A stretch of 64,000 nucleotides of DNA from Cunninghamia lanceolata (Eukaryota > Streptophyta > Pinopsida > Cupressales > Cupressaceae), in contig BSBN01000187.1 in NCBI GenBank assembly GCA_027924645.1, positions 18,122,001-18,186,000 of the forward strand. Reading direction: 5' to 3'. The position numbers and the translations under genes were made by a program. The notes beneath the pieces are model-generated. The model did not search any database. It was not told where the DNA came from and was given only the letters and a program-made list of their open reading frames with translations. Below are positions 1 to 12,375 of this stretch, piece by piece. Every line of letters begins with the position of its first letter. Position 1 is the first letter of the stretch.

Positions 1-353
1 TTAAGTACTAATGAGTTTCAAGGAAAGTGGGGACAGCAGTGCGGTTTGGACTTCAAGTGGGAGATTGTTGGAAATGAAGCCCAACCATCACTATCCTTTC
101 GTCTTCCTCTTCCCATGTCTCTTCACTTGCCTGAAGAGTTGATATATTCCCTTCTTATTCTCTTTCTGGTGTAGATGAAGACTGATGTATTTCAGGTTGA
201 TTAATGAAATAGTGTGTCCTACTTTCCTTGATGGATGTAGCCATTTTGATGGTGAACCACGTTAAATTCGTGTCTCTATTTTTATGTGTGTGTTTTGATT
301 CTTTATTTGTTTTAGTTTTTTGTTTAGCTACATTTTATCTTCAATAGTTTACA
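1..353 (+). mobile_element. Ty1/copia 3' end: polypurine tract and 3' LTR
   Basis: The first 65 bases are the tail of a copia element whose body lies upstream of the window. A polypurine tract (AAGTGGGAGAT, about 55-65) abuts an LTR that opens with TGTTGG at 66 and closes with a CA near 353. The tract AAGTGGGAGAT followed by TGTTGG is typical of plant copia elements, and the same tract occurs on the minus strand at 27031-27041 beside the other copia element. Near 230-275 the LTR carries a block resembling GATGTAGCCA...GGTGAACCACGTTAA, also present in the LTRs at 26615 and 31783. No coding domain is visible in the short internal part, so the lineage is not assigned. Confidence 0.75.
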
Positions 354-707
354 CATCCCTCTACAAATGATCTCTCGTTCCAGAGTCTGTGGAGATTTTG
401 GAGGAGTTAAGCTGATATTGTCAAGGGGGATGCCTCTTGGCATAGTTTCAACTTATGGAACAAATCTTTCAATAGGGAAGATGAGAACAAGAGATTTCAT
501 GAGTGGGGAGATTGGAACTTTTCAAATCTAGAAAATTGGTGGGAAACCCCTTTTCCCCTTTAAATTGAAGGAAAAGATCTCCTGCACCACCCTTGAGAAG
601 GACTTCCCTCGAAAAAGATTCAATGAAGTGGGTCAAGAAGGACAAGGCTCCCATTAAGAAATCAAGATCTTCATCCACCAAGCAACATTGGACAAGAAAA
701 AAATTAG
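354..707 (+). other. Unassigned flank, possibly 5' part of a LINE ORF1
   Basis: This stretch lies between the copia LTR and the outer gypsy LTR. It has no intact frame. Short plus-strand stretches read as a Trp- and Lys-rich peptide (for example HEWGDWNFSNLENWW, near 495-545), and the sequence ends in a basic segment. The DNA that would have been continuous with it before the gypsy insertion (36200 onward) is a plus-strand LINE ORF1, so this may be the upstream part of that ORF1. That is inference from position, not from a recognised domain. Confidence 0.3.
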
Positions 708-1252
708 TGTATGCAAGGATATAAATTTTATTTGAAAAATGGTTTACAACTAAGGCGAAACCCTAAAATCTATATCAAATGCACCATTAAAAGATTAAAG
801 ATAAAAACATTGTTTTAGATAAATGTTACAGAATAATTGAATTGTGGTTGCTCAAACCCAACAAATAACTCCAAGTTCCTATGTATGTATGTGTAATTGG
901 GAAATTAGAATAAAGGTAAGGTTTATAAAATTTGGGTGAGACGGTTTCAATAACGGGGGTAGTTGAACGGTAAGTAGTTAGGTGAACGGGTTTAGTTATT
1001 TTTAATTTTTATGCATTGGTTTGGATTTAGGTTTAGGTTAAAGTAAATAATAAATTAAGTTTGCTAACTTTAATTTATTATTTATGAGAGGGGACATTAA
1101 AAAGGGGAAATTTAATTAATTAATTAAAATTAATTAAATTTTATGTGAAGGGAGGATTAATTGAGGGTAATTAAGGAATAATTAGGAGATGATTAGGGAA
1201 TAATTTAGGGATAAACAAGAATGTGATTAGTGGTCGATTTTAGATGCCTACA
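708..1252 (-). repeat. Outer gypsy element, 3' LTR (uninterrupted copy)
   Basis: 545-bp LTR with TG...CA ends. Its left part repeats at 32879-33182 and its right part at 35991-36199, with scattered substitutions and two small deletions in the right copy. It holds an AT-rich stretch with TTAATTAATTAATTAA-like repeats at about 1110-1137. It contains no ORF. Confidence 0.85.
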
Positions 1253-3414
1253 TTTTACCCCTCTTTGAGACGATGTTGCAAAGCAATGTCATTTCAAAGA
1301 AGATTAAAACATAGGTTTTGGATTCATATTTTGGGTAGAATGGGGCTCATAAAAATGAAGGATTGGTAGATGATGCTCTCTCAAGAGGATATGTAGGGAT
1401 GAAGGAGATGGATAGGCTCTTGAAAAGGAAATGAAGGGAAGGAGATAGAGCTATGATGATTTAGTTTGAGCAACCAGATGTTTGATATAACATTAGACAT
1501 TATGCACCAAGGTATAAGGAGCAGGGTGATGATGTGTCAAATGCAGAAAAGATAGAAAGTCACTAGAAAACATATGCCTAAGACACCATGATATGAAAGA
1601 CAATGATGACAAAGTGGCAGGTATGTTGTAAGGACAGATACAGATACAAGACAACAATGATAAAACACTCACAAGAAAAACAAGCAAAGCATGCACAAAT
1701 GATTCAAAAACAAACATGGTGATTGCCCCTGATCAAGCTGAAAACTGATGATCAATTGGAGTGATTAATGATGATAATGATTGATTATTGATAGTGTCTG
1801 CTTTCAAGAAATGAAAAATGTCGTATAAGACATTTGGTCTGGTTTCGATGATGCAACATCCTGTATAAGACAATTGATATGATTGATTGATAGCATTGTT
1901 GATGTGGGAACAATTTATCCCAAGAACAACGCGAGGATTGTGTTGTTGATATGGGAATGATATATCCTAAGAACAACACTAGGATTGGGAACGATATATT
2001 CCATTAAAGATTATGATGATGATTGATCGATCAAGATTACAACAAGGCTAGGAACAAGACCATGAATGCAATTAGATAATTTGGCTATATTGCTTGACAA
2101 GATTTGTATGGACTAAGGATACTTGCATTTGGATCATTGTTTCTTGGAATGATTTGATTGATTTGACTGATTGAGTTGATGGATTGATTTGAATTGATGA
2201 ATTGAGTGAGTTGGATTTGAAGAATTGATTTTATTGCTGGGATTTTTGTTGGATATTTGATTTTTTTTGTATTTTTAAATGTTTTGATTTTTTTTTGGAA
2301 TACTTTGGGATGTTTAGCATTGGATTGTGTGTGGATAGCCTTTGGATAGATAACAATGACAAGGGAAAACCAAACCAAAAGGCAAGGAAGAGGATGGGTG
2401 ATAGATGATAGTAGGATTTAAAAGATTGGTAATGGGATAAATGTAGGATTGGATGGATAAAAGGATAAAGGTAGGAGTATGGATGGATAGAAGGATGGAC
2501 AATAGGATAAAGGTAGGAGTATGTATAGATACAAGGAGTGGTGATAGAAGGATAATGGATGGGAGATATTTGATAGATGGATGGAGGGAGCTTAGGATGT
2601 GATCTCTAAGGACTATGTAGCATAGGAATAACATGCCCCCATTCTAGATATTTTTCCTTAGGATTTAACAAAGTGATTTTGATTAGGATACATGACGGAG
2701 ACAATGCTTGGAAGGGATAAACAAGGATTGGTAGTAGATGGATGTGTGGAGGATATTCTTAGAAATAGATGGGTGAAATTTGGAGTATGATAAGCGGTGT
2801 CAAAAGCATTTTTCAACATTTTGCCCCTATGCTCATCAAGATCAAAAAGGAGGAAGGGAAGATGGAGGCGCAATAATGAAGGTATGACAGATATGATGGG
2901 AAGGATGGCAAGACAAGATGGAAAGTGATAGGATATGAGATGAGATAGATAGGATGGGATAGATGAGACAACATGCCCCCAGGTGTAAATCACATAGATA
3001 ATCACCTACACATGACGCCTGTTTGCCAGGTTTTCATCATGGTACTTATTCAAGGAGCCATAAAAATGGTTTTCACCATTGGAGGAAATGATTTCTCTTT
3101 CCTATTTTGTTTTTTCTCTTTTTTTTTCACTTTTTGAAAGGAGGAGTTGGATAGGGACTCAAGATTTTGTTTCAATAGCAAGGTGGTAATGTCCCATGAT
3201 GGATAGAAGTCACTCACATAGACTATGACAAATTTTATTATGCTCATAGATGTTGGTAGAGGATTGCATGAGAGAGAGATGGATTAAGTGGATAGTGGAT
3301 TTCAATGTGGATTATGAAATGTTCATGCAAGGATGGATAGGGGATAGTGGATTTTAATGTGGACTAGGATGGAAGGATAATGGATTAGGATGGAGATAAA
3401 GAGATAGATAGGAC
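1253..3414 (-). other. 3' non-coding region of the outer gypsy element
   Basis: About 2.2 kb between the proline-rich coding remnant and the 3' LTR. It starts (plus strand, 1253-1268) with the pyrimidine complement of the PPT. Much of it is low-complexity, purine-rich on the plus strand, with GATT-type runs near 2150-2230 and GGATGGATAGA / AGGATAAAGGTAGGAG-type degenerate repeats at 2440-2620 and 3270-3480. The block AACATGCCCCCA occurs twice (about 2629 and 2971). I see no RT, RNase H or integrase motif on either strand. Confidence 0.6.
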
Positions 3415-6400
3415 TTATGTAAAAGTATGGACCATAGGGATATGATGGAAAAGATAAGTGGGATAGTAGATGGAAGATGGAGAGATGGAGGTAGGTGGGA
3501 ATGTTGTAGAGTGGAAGGGAACCAAGACCAATGGTTGCACACACCGAATTGGATTTTGAATCTTTTTATTGGAAGGGGGATTTGGGAGTAATGGAGATGT
3601 TCTCTTAGGAGTTTGCCTATTTAGGTCTTTAGGGACCCAAATGGACTTATGAATTTTAGGATTTTTTGATGGGGAATGAGATGTTTGGGATTTTACGAGT
3701 GTGGATGTTCCATTTGAATTAGGTGCTTTTTGCTTAGGGACCCAAACCATTTTGGTTTTGAAATTGTCTTTTTGAGATGTGGACTTGGGTAGCCTTTTTG
3801 AGTGTTGATTTTGCTTTGATTCTTTGCATTGATGCCATGTTGCATGAGGATTATTAGGATTTTTTGTTTTATGGGTGGAGGCATCCAAATTGTTATTTTT
3901 GAATCCCATAGGGTTTTTTGGGATAGCTTCATGTTTAGTCAATGTGTGCATTTGTTGATCATGATTAGGAATTGTAGGGGATTTATAGGAATGAGATGTA
4001 TGGATGGAGAAGTTAATGGATTTGTGGCTAAAGTGATAAGGGGATTTGAGGATGGGAATATTAGGAGTTCGAAGAAGTGGATGTAAAGTGGATGGAGGAA
4101 TATTAGGAGTTGGAAGAAGCGGAGGTAAAGTAGATGGAGGGATGTTAAGGGTTGGAAGAAGTGGAGGTAAAGTGGATGGAGGGAGATGAATGTTCACATG
4201 CTTTTTGGGTTTGTAGGATGATGGAGGAGGGATGGCAACATATGTTTTATGGGTATGATAGGATTTATGGGATTTGGGATGGAAGGAGGTGGATTTAGGA
4301 GGCATGGAGGTATTACCAACATCTTGAGGTTGTTTTCCTTGGGGTGTATATCCAAGGCCACATGATCATGTAGGGATTTTGACATGGATGGGCTCCAAAA
4401 TACCTGTTCACGAAGGCCTAAGCCTTTACCTTGATAATTCATTTTTTGGAGTATGCGATGGACAATGGGACTATGTGTGTTTTGGATACTAGACTTGAGC
4501 TCATTATTAGATGGAGAAGGTGTGGTGGTAGACAATGGTTGTTGCTCTCCTAGGGAAGAACATTCATGAATGAAGGTAGTAAGACCAATAGGATATGATG
4601 GTGGATTTGTAATATGGTTGATAGTGGATGACAAAGGATCACTAAGATCTTGATTATGCTCATTAAGATCCAAGGTATTTATTTGAATATCTATGTGCTT
4701 GTGGGGATTGGGTGTCTTATTAATTGTTGTGAAATGATGGATAGGACTAGGTGGAGAATGGATAGGAGTGGTGGAGGTTTCTTGAGCATGGATATTATTG
4801 GGACCATGAGTGGAAGGAGTGACAAGCTCTTGATCATAGACAATATCTTGATATTAGAAAAGATATAGGTTATGAATAGGTTGAATGGAAGGGCTTTGAT
4901 CTTGATTTGCTAAGGAGCAAGGTTGATCATGCTTTGGAGTTGACACTTGATATAAATCTTGAGTTTGGATAAGAATGGAGGTTTCTTGGTTAGGTTCGAT
5001 GTATGCTAGGGAATGAATTGGGCTTATGGTAGGTGGATCTTCGAGAACATTTGAAGGTTCTTGGATAATTTCAAGGATATGGATTAGATGGCATGAGGGT
5101 GGTGGTTGATTCCTTCCTAGTATCCATTGGATCACATCCTTCATTAGTACATGGGTGGATGTACAATATAATGGATGGATGATGAGGGTGGAAGGTGTGG
5201 TATTATGATTGGGATGCGATGGAGTGATAATGAGATTAGGTGTGCTAGGAGTGGGGTTAGGATCGGGTGGATGGACAAGAGGATTAGATATAATAGGATT
5301 GGGATTTGGATTAGGTGGGGGGAGATAAGATTGGCTGTGATAGGATCAAGACTTGGATTGGGCTTAGATGGATGGATAATAGGATTGGACTTAGGTGGAA
5401 GATTCGATGGTTTAGACATTACGTGTGTTGGGGATTGGCTTAATGGATTAGAATTTGGAAGGTTGGAAGGATTATATGATGGAGGCTCCATAGGGATGAA
5501 TGGATGAGGGGGACTAGTAGATGGATTTGTGCATGATTCCAAACTTGAGGTGATATCTCCCTTGTCAAGGGTATCATTAAGATGACTTACAGATTCTTGA
5601 TCTTGGTGCGATGTTGGTGAAGGATTGGATGAACATGGTGATGAAGGTAATGAAGGGATTGATGAATTAATAGGTTGGTGGACTAATGGATTAGGATCAG
5701 GATGAGATGGAATTTGTTGTTATGGCATGGATAAAGGTATAGTGGATGATATGTTGAATGAAGGTTGTAGTTGTAGTTTTTGGGCTAAGATTTGTTGTTG
5801 TTGAAGGAGGGCTTGTTTTTGTTAGATTCGTTGTTGAAGATATGAGGTGAGGGGATTTGGTATGTATGAAGATGAAGCATGGGTAGGAATTTGAACTTGT
5901 GAGGTTTGAGGTAAAGTTATTGTTGAATAGGTTTGTGGTAGGCATTCGATTGGGCAATATTCAAAAGGATTTGGGTCAGCATAAATGGTAACTTCTAGGT
6001 CATTAAATGGAAATTTGATGCATTTGTTATAGGTGGAAGGAACATCCCTCATGGCCTGAATCCATGGGCCTCCTAGGAGGATATTATATGGGAGATTGAG
6101 TTCTAGGACTTGACAAGTGATTTCCACTAGGGCTAGACCTAATTTGACGGGCAATCGAATAGTACCTTCAGATCTCCTTTTAGTTTCATCATAGGTTTTA
6201 ATAGTGATGGAATGATATTTCTCAATATCCATGGTAGAGTATTCCAATTATTTAACACACCTTAGAGTGCACATGTTTAACTCTGAGCCACAATCTATTA
6301 GGACCCTTTTGACTACAAACCTTTTGATTTTAACTTCTATGTGAAGGGGTTCATTATGGGATGAAGGTTTGTATGAAGTTAATGGGGATGACATATAGGA

Positions 6401-6571
6401 TGGTGATGTTGAGGTTGATAGGCTATAAGTGTCAAAGTATGGTTCATGAGTATCAAAATATGTATCATGATCTACAAAGTTCTCATCATCATTAGGAGCA
6501 AAGTTAGGACCACCTCGGATTGTGATTTTGGATTTTGGATTTGACCTAGATTTGTTGATGATCACAACCAT
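3415..6571 (-). pseudogene. Decayed protease / G-patch / proline-rich polyprotein of the outer gypsy element
   Basis: Read on the minus strand from about 6571. An N-terminal segment leads to a retropepsin-like motif (VLIDCGSELN, 6248-6310). Next, around 5990-6180, comes the downstream protease region with YNILLGGPWI; YNxLLGRPWI is usual in plant Tat-type elements, so one R-to-G change is seen. A long Pro/Ser/Asn-rich segment follows (4854-5760). A G-patch-like motif (LQKMNYQGKGLGL) lies at about 4400-4470, then another Pro-rich tail. The frame is broken by in-frame stops (near 6245, 5822 and 5733, each at a likely Gln codon) and by at least two frameshifts (about 5144 and 4300). Protease followed by G-patch is a known order in plant Tat/Ogre-group gypsy elements. 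RT and integrase should follow and do not. No gag is recognised upstream. Confidence 0.7.
4049..4174 (-). repeat. 42-bp tandem repeat encoding PPSTLPPLLPT-type units
   Basis: Three copies with a 42-bp period (units at about 4049-4090, 4091-4132 and 4133-4174) inside the proline-rich tail. On the minus strand each encodes a 14-residue unit close to PPSTLPPLLPTxNI. The period is a multiple of three, so the repeats expand the protein without shifting frame. Confidence 0.75.
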
Positions 6572-7041
6572 TTTGATGAATAAGGATTGGATTAGGTTGG
6601 ATGCGAATATGAGTAAGATGATGATAAATGAATTAGGGAGGAAATGGACAGAAGTGCAAGATTGGTAAAAAGTGATAGTTTTGCTTGTTTTTCAATTGTT
6701 TGATCAAGCTTTGTTTGGTGTATGAAGGATGGTAACAAGAATGCACTTCAAGCACAAAAACACAGTGGCCAAATGTTTAATAGGAAGTGGTATAGGCGTA
6801 ATGTGTATGTTCAATAGCCACTTAAGGCCAAATTTCTACAAGTCTCAACACAATCGAATACACTTGAAAACAATGCTTCATCTACCTAAGGTCAATGGCC
6901 AATGGCAACTTGTTCAAGCCCACAACTTGGAATCTCCTTCGATGCCAATGTAGGAACACCTAATGTGGGTGTATACACTTTTTTATTTGCAAGAGAGGAT
7001 AGGTAGGGGCCTCCAAGACTAGAAGGATAACCCGATCACCC
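6572..7041 (-). other. Outer gypsy internal region upstream of the protease remnant
   Basis: No recognisable domain. This segment was continuous with 24578 onward before the 17.5-kb element inserted. It ends with CACCC at 7037-7041, the left copy of that element's target duplication. The short plus-strand frame at 6729-6953 has no family features. Confidence 0.5.
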
Positions 7042-8091
7042 TGTTAGGTCTCAAAAATGCAGGTTGCCAATCCTAAGAGGATGCCAAGCTCTATGTTTAG
7101 ATTTGCAACATTTTTTGAACTAACTTGACGAAATCAACCTTCAAGGTTTGATGATTTCCTACGCTTTAGGTCCTGCTACACCTAGGTAGGTGAACCTTGG
7201 AAAATTAAAACAGACTGAATGTGAATGTGTGTACTAATTAAATCTATCTACAATGGCAAAAGATGTAGGATAGATAAAAAGCTTGCTAACTGATTAATAA
7301 GTAATTGGTAGAAATTGTATAAGCAATATCAAGGTAAAAGGATTTAAATAATGAGTTAAATAGGACTAGTGCCTTATTGGGTAACAGAGTCAATTGAAGG
7401 ACTAGGACTAGTGGTTTCCTAATGGTAATAATTCTAATTGTTTGGCACAATTCTAGTTTATACCTTGTATAAACGTGCAGGGAGATGATTGACAGACTCT
7501 TCTTAAATGATCCAATCAATATGATCTAATTCCTTGTTATTCACCAGAAGGCAATTTAATCCTTTCTTGAAGGAACCGATTGAGTGAAATATGCAAGAGA
7601 TGATTGATAATATCAATATGGAGACAGAATGGCAATCCTAATTATATGGCTCTACTTAGTAATCCACACTTAACACTTCTATGCTACTGTGACTAAGTCG
7701 GAAGGGTTTAATTCCTTAAATGGATACCAACCTATTTAATCACACAGATACAACAAATGTGTATTGACAGATCAAATATATACTTGATATGTTAATCTAA
7801 ATAACAAGGAAATGCAGAGATGGAGACAACCATACAACTGAATAAATTTAACAAACAACTGATGCCAAAGTAAAACCACTGAATTAGAGAACTTCAATTT
7901 CTTCTTCAAATAAAATATACAGCACGACCATTATGAGACATTGTATTTTATGTATATGTTTATATTCTACTGCTGATGACATTTCAACACCAATTGTTTG
8001 AACCTATATAGATGTTTCTATAAAGAGACATAACTCTTCAATAAGTCTTTTGGGAACTTAACAAACATTAACAACTATTACATAATCATGA

Positions 8092-11082
8092 TTAGGCTCT
8101 ATTCAGCCATAAATAAACTTTAGCCAAGTGATCTAAATACTCCTGATCACGGTGAGAATCAGTAAGCTCAATAGCATCTCTGGTAATCACATCAAGTGTG
8201 ACCATTCTTTCTAGGTGTCTACAAGCTTCTCCAGATGCAGAAATTTTGTCTTTGAGAGCTCCTGTGGCCTCGTGTAATATGACTTGACAATCAACAATCC
8301 ATTCTTCTTTGCTCTTTACCTCTCCATTATCTTTAAATAACACGGGCACCCCTGCATTTGAAGCATCGTTACCTTCCTTAGCATCAGCTTTAAGTTTGTC
8401 ATAGTATTTTTGGTGCTGTTTGACCAATGCTCCTGCATCAGAGATATCTTTGCTATTAGTAGCACTTCTGCTTTGTATCTCAATCAATTTTTCCTGTATT
8501 CTCTTTTCAAGTCTTTCATGTTCTTTAACTGCTTTGTGATTTTCTGAGTAGTTATCCCAAAATAGGTTTAACCACCGCACCACGTTTGCATACCTGCTCT
8601 GCAGTATTGTAACAAATGTATCTATCTAAATTTGTGTTGCCTGGTCAGGGGATAATGCTTGAATGCCTTGTGAGCTCTCACCTTGAGTTATTCTTTTTGT
8701 GGATTGGCCAAAAGTACTCTTAACAACATCCTTCAAGTAATCATTTTCTTTTGTCAATCTTTCACAGCTCAATCTATATGCATCTCTCTCTTTGATCAAC
8801 ATTTGAGCTTGTGCCTTGTTCAATTTTGCAACATTGATACCAATGTCTGCAGTAATCAGAGGGTCAGTTTCCCCTGCTTTCAAAGTCATGACATGGCCAA
8901 AAGTCTTTTCAGTATCTATGATGGCTGTTTTCTGATGGGGAGGATATAACGCCAATATCATTAAGGAATTTTCATCATTATTGTATCTTGTTTCCATATA
9001 TACTTCATTAACTCCTTCTGGAGTAAGTTTATACTTATCATTTGAACTATTCAAAAAAGTGTCAAAAACCAAAGCAGAATTTAAATCAAGGCCAAGAAAA
9101 ATCATAACCCCTGCATCCTTAAGCAACTGTCTACCCCTGCTAGGTGTCATGTCCTGCATCTCTTTATCTACTGTTACCTTCAACATATCTAACAATTGTG
9201 TTTCATTATCAGCAGAAACATCATCTACTGACTCTCTGATCTCTTTCCCTTTGTATTTATACAAGAATGACTTAAATTCTTTTGACTGAATAAATTTATC
9301 ATTAGAGATGAAAGAATCATAAGCTGTTTGGCGTGGATCCTCATCAGCAGTTCCCTCCTCATCATGTAGCACAACAGGAGGCTGATATTGTAGCATTTTC
9401 CTTTTGGGCATTTTTGCTATTTTGTCCTGTGGCTGTTCTTGATCTGCCATTTCTTCATTCTTAGAGGATATAACTTCAATCTCTGCTAGTTGTTTTTTCT
9501 TTTCACCTAAATCCCTGTTATATTTTTCTATCACCAACTCAACTTCAACCTCTTCTAATTTTCTAATAACATCATCATGTGGATAATGTATGTGCATGTA
9601 TCCACTAAGATTTTGTTTCCTGCCTGCATAGTCAATAAAACCTTCAGGGTCAAACCCTTTCCTGGCCTCAGCACTCCTCATATTATAGTGCATTAATTTA
9701 TCCAAAATGAGATTGTAACCTTGTTTTGAAACCACAGTAAAATCTCCAAAACATAAAGTGCTGGGCATAAATGATTGTTTATCATGTGAACTCAGATGCA
9801 TTACATTTGAGCAATGCATTTGCCTGATTATTTCTAAGTATGCAAGCCTGTCAGGGACAGTCTTGGGCAATATGAATGGAGTATCCTCAAAACCATAAAC
9901 CCTGATCATAGTCACATCCTCAAAGCAATACCAGTCTCCCCAATTATGAGTGACAGTAGGGGGGCCACCAAAATCCTTTGGCCTGAGGAATTTTTTAATT
10001 TCAGTAGAAATTGAATATTCACAGGGGTGGTTAAAATACCTATACAAAACTTGTACACAGTGTTCTTCAAATTGGGTATAGCTGGAGTGGGCATATCTAC
10101 TATCCCATATTCTGGTCCACATTTGTATGGGTATCTTTTCCCCTTTCTTATCTGCAGTAACAACTTTAAGCTCACTTGGCCATAACCCTACTTCCTGGCC
10201 GAAATACAACACCATGTGCATAAGCATTGAGTAATGCTCAAAAGAGCATGCTGGGGTACTATTTCTTATTGCAGATAAGCCAGAATCCATTCTATTAGCA
10301 ATATAGGAAGCATAATCAAACTGCCTCGCATTATGACACTGAATGTTAGAGGCTATGACCATTAGAGGGATAGTCATGAAATCGGGGACCTCTGAACCAA
10401 GGACTTGGCCCACAGAATAATAGGTATACTATATATATGGTTCAAATATGGCTACATGAAAGGGAGGACCATCATTTTCAGTTAAGGGCATCACTTCTCC
10501 TTCAATCCTAGGCCTATGAGTGGGCAACCTCCATCCATTGTAAGTTGTATCCATTCTCTAATATTCTTTCTCAAGATCTTCATAAATAATAGGGACAGTG
10601 CATAAATCATCTAGATCAAACACTTCACAAATAGCATTCTTTGACAAATGTACAATTGGCTCTCCTTGTGGGTTGCAGAGGGCTTTCAGGCTTGAATTGT
10701 AATATTTGGCAAGCAGTTGGAGGAGTTCCACATTCAGGAATACGTTAGGCACAACCAGTTTTCCCAAATTCAAGTGCCATGGGTTTGACACAGGAGCATT
10801 CCTAAACCTTCTATTATAATGGAATCTAAAAAGCTCATATCCCCTGATTGGGGTCCAGATATCTCCCAAGCGCTTATGTTTATCTTCTAATTTTTCAACT
10901 TCTACCCTGAGTTGAGCAGACCTTCTGGCCTTGGGAGTTGACCCAGGCAATTGGTCAATTAAGTCTTGATTGAGTTTTCTGTCTTTTACTTTTTCCTCAG
11001 GGGTTTGTTTAGTTTTTTGTTTTTTAGATTTACTGGTTTCCCCTTGTGATTTTCTTCCATTCCCCTTTCCCGGAGTCTCCAT
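8092..11082 (-). pseudogene. LTR-borne ORF, copy in 3' LTR (about 996 codons, three nonsense codons)
   Basis: I do not recognise the protein. A single frame runs from ATG at 11082 to the stop at 8092, broken only by TAG at 10558-10560, 10429-10431 and 8626-8628. The other LTR has TGG, CAG and CAG at these sites. From N to C terminus there is a Lys/Gln-rich, NLS-like tail (residues 1-45), a globular region rich in aromatic residues (about 90-520), an acidic/polar linker, and predicted coiled coils (motifs EKKKQLAEIE, KERDAYRLSCERL and EHERLEKRIQEKL). No RT, protease, zinc-knuckle or transposase motif is seen. It lies on the same strand as gag-pol. By position it recalls the extra ORF1 upstream of gag in Ogre elements, but homology is not shown. 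Confidence 0.8.
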
Positions 11083-11289
11083 TTTTAAACTTTGGCAGAA
11101 AATTCAAACACAAGCTATACAATGGTTTGTATGATTGTACCTGTCGTTCGATGGCTATAATTGAAATCCTCTATTCTTGCTTCAAGAGTTCCTCCGTATT
11201 CTCCTCTCAAACAACCTTGTGATTACAATGATCGTAAAGGATTTTGTAGCCGTTTGTATTTAATTGTCTGATCAATTCAATGTTCATCG

Positions 11290-12260
11290 CTGTGAAATGT
11301 CACATCGCCATAACTCTTCTCATTGGCATGATTTTTTAAAATGTTTGGGCAACTTTAATGCTTCTTATGGCGTGAACAATCAATCGGCGTGACCATTGGT
11401 AGGACTTGTTTCATCGCCATGTGATTTAGATTTCCCTCTGACACAATGAGTCTTATCGATATAACTATCGGTAAGAGTCTCACCGATAATAATTTGTTTA
11501 TCGGGGTGATCAATACTATCGGGATAACATATTTATGTTTCCCTGAGCTTTGTCATCTTACCGATAGTCATCTTTACTTTGGATCGGAATGACTCCGTTA
11601 ATGTCATGCCCCTATAATATCAACAGGTATGAATTTATTCCCATCGGAATAATATATACTATCGGGATAGCTTTTAAAAGATAACCCGATCCAAATCATC
11701 TCCCCGATGGCCATTTTATATTCTTTATCGGATAGAGGTTATTAAAGTGTCACTGACACCTTTTGATCGCCATGACTTGTGAGTTGGCAAGACCTAATTC
11801 CTTTGTCCCGATATGTTGAGTCATCCTGATAGATATTTGTATCGCTGTGAGTCTTACCGAAAGCTCTCTTTTCGCCAAGACATTGAGTATCAGAGACTTA
11901 TTTGTTTCTCGTCCTGATAATTCATTTCTTGCCGATGGCTATTTGCTTCGTTGCCCCCGCAGGATGTTCGGTGAAACTCTTGCCGAAATATTTCATCGGT
12001 ATGATATATACCGTCGGGGTAGCTTTTGAAGGATCCTCTGATGATTATCAGTCATACCGATTGGTATGACTACTTGGTTCTCTTGCCGATGAAAGGTCAT
12101 CGGTATTACTTATTCCATCGGTGACTTGTATAAGTTTCTTTCCAATCTCTATTCTCACACTGATGGTTATTTTCAAATGATTCCTCATGTATCGGTGTAA
12201 GCAATACGACATCTTGCTGATAGATTGACCTTTAAGTAGTTTAGCACTGCTCATCTATAG
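11290..12260 (-). promoter_or_regulatory. U3-like segment with dense CCGAT/ATCGG motifs (3' LTR copy)
   Basis: About 20 occurrences of CCGAT or ATCGG by eye in some 0.95 kb of otherwise AT-rich DNA, often as ATCGGTAT, ATCGGGAT or ACCGATA, in both orientations. It lies between the LTR's transcriptional 5' end and the ORF start, where a promoter/enhancer would be. TATATA stretches occur near 11655 and 12005. The promoter role is inference. The same array is in the other LTR at 23480-24450. Confidence 0.5.
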
Positions 12261-12375
12261 ACATCCTATGAGATACATTAAATTTTTACTATGGTTTTTG
12301 GGATTTTTTTAAGATTTGTTCAATTATGGTGGAGTGAGAAGATAGTAAAAATTTTAAATTTTTACTGTCCTAATA

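Larger units (their letters stand above)
7042..12375 (-). repeat. Giant element, 3' LTR (5334 bp)
   Basis: It aligns end to end with 19237-24572, differing by only 2 bp in length. In the first 450 bp I count about 8 substitutions by eye, roughly 2%. Regions on the minus strand are: U3-like DNA with CCGAT/ATCGG motifs (about 12260 down to 11290), an ORF (11082 down to 8092), then about 1.05 kb of AT-rich non-coding sequence to 7042. No convincing polypurine tract is visible beside 12375 (AGACAGAGCCAC on the minus strand). Confidence 0.9.

Noticed and set aside
3415..4305. Proline-rich 296-codon frame as an independent host (extensin-like) gene
   Set aside because: It has no signal peptide, lies inside a gypsy interior downstream of protease and G-patch, and is built from purine-strand microsatellite repeats.
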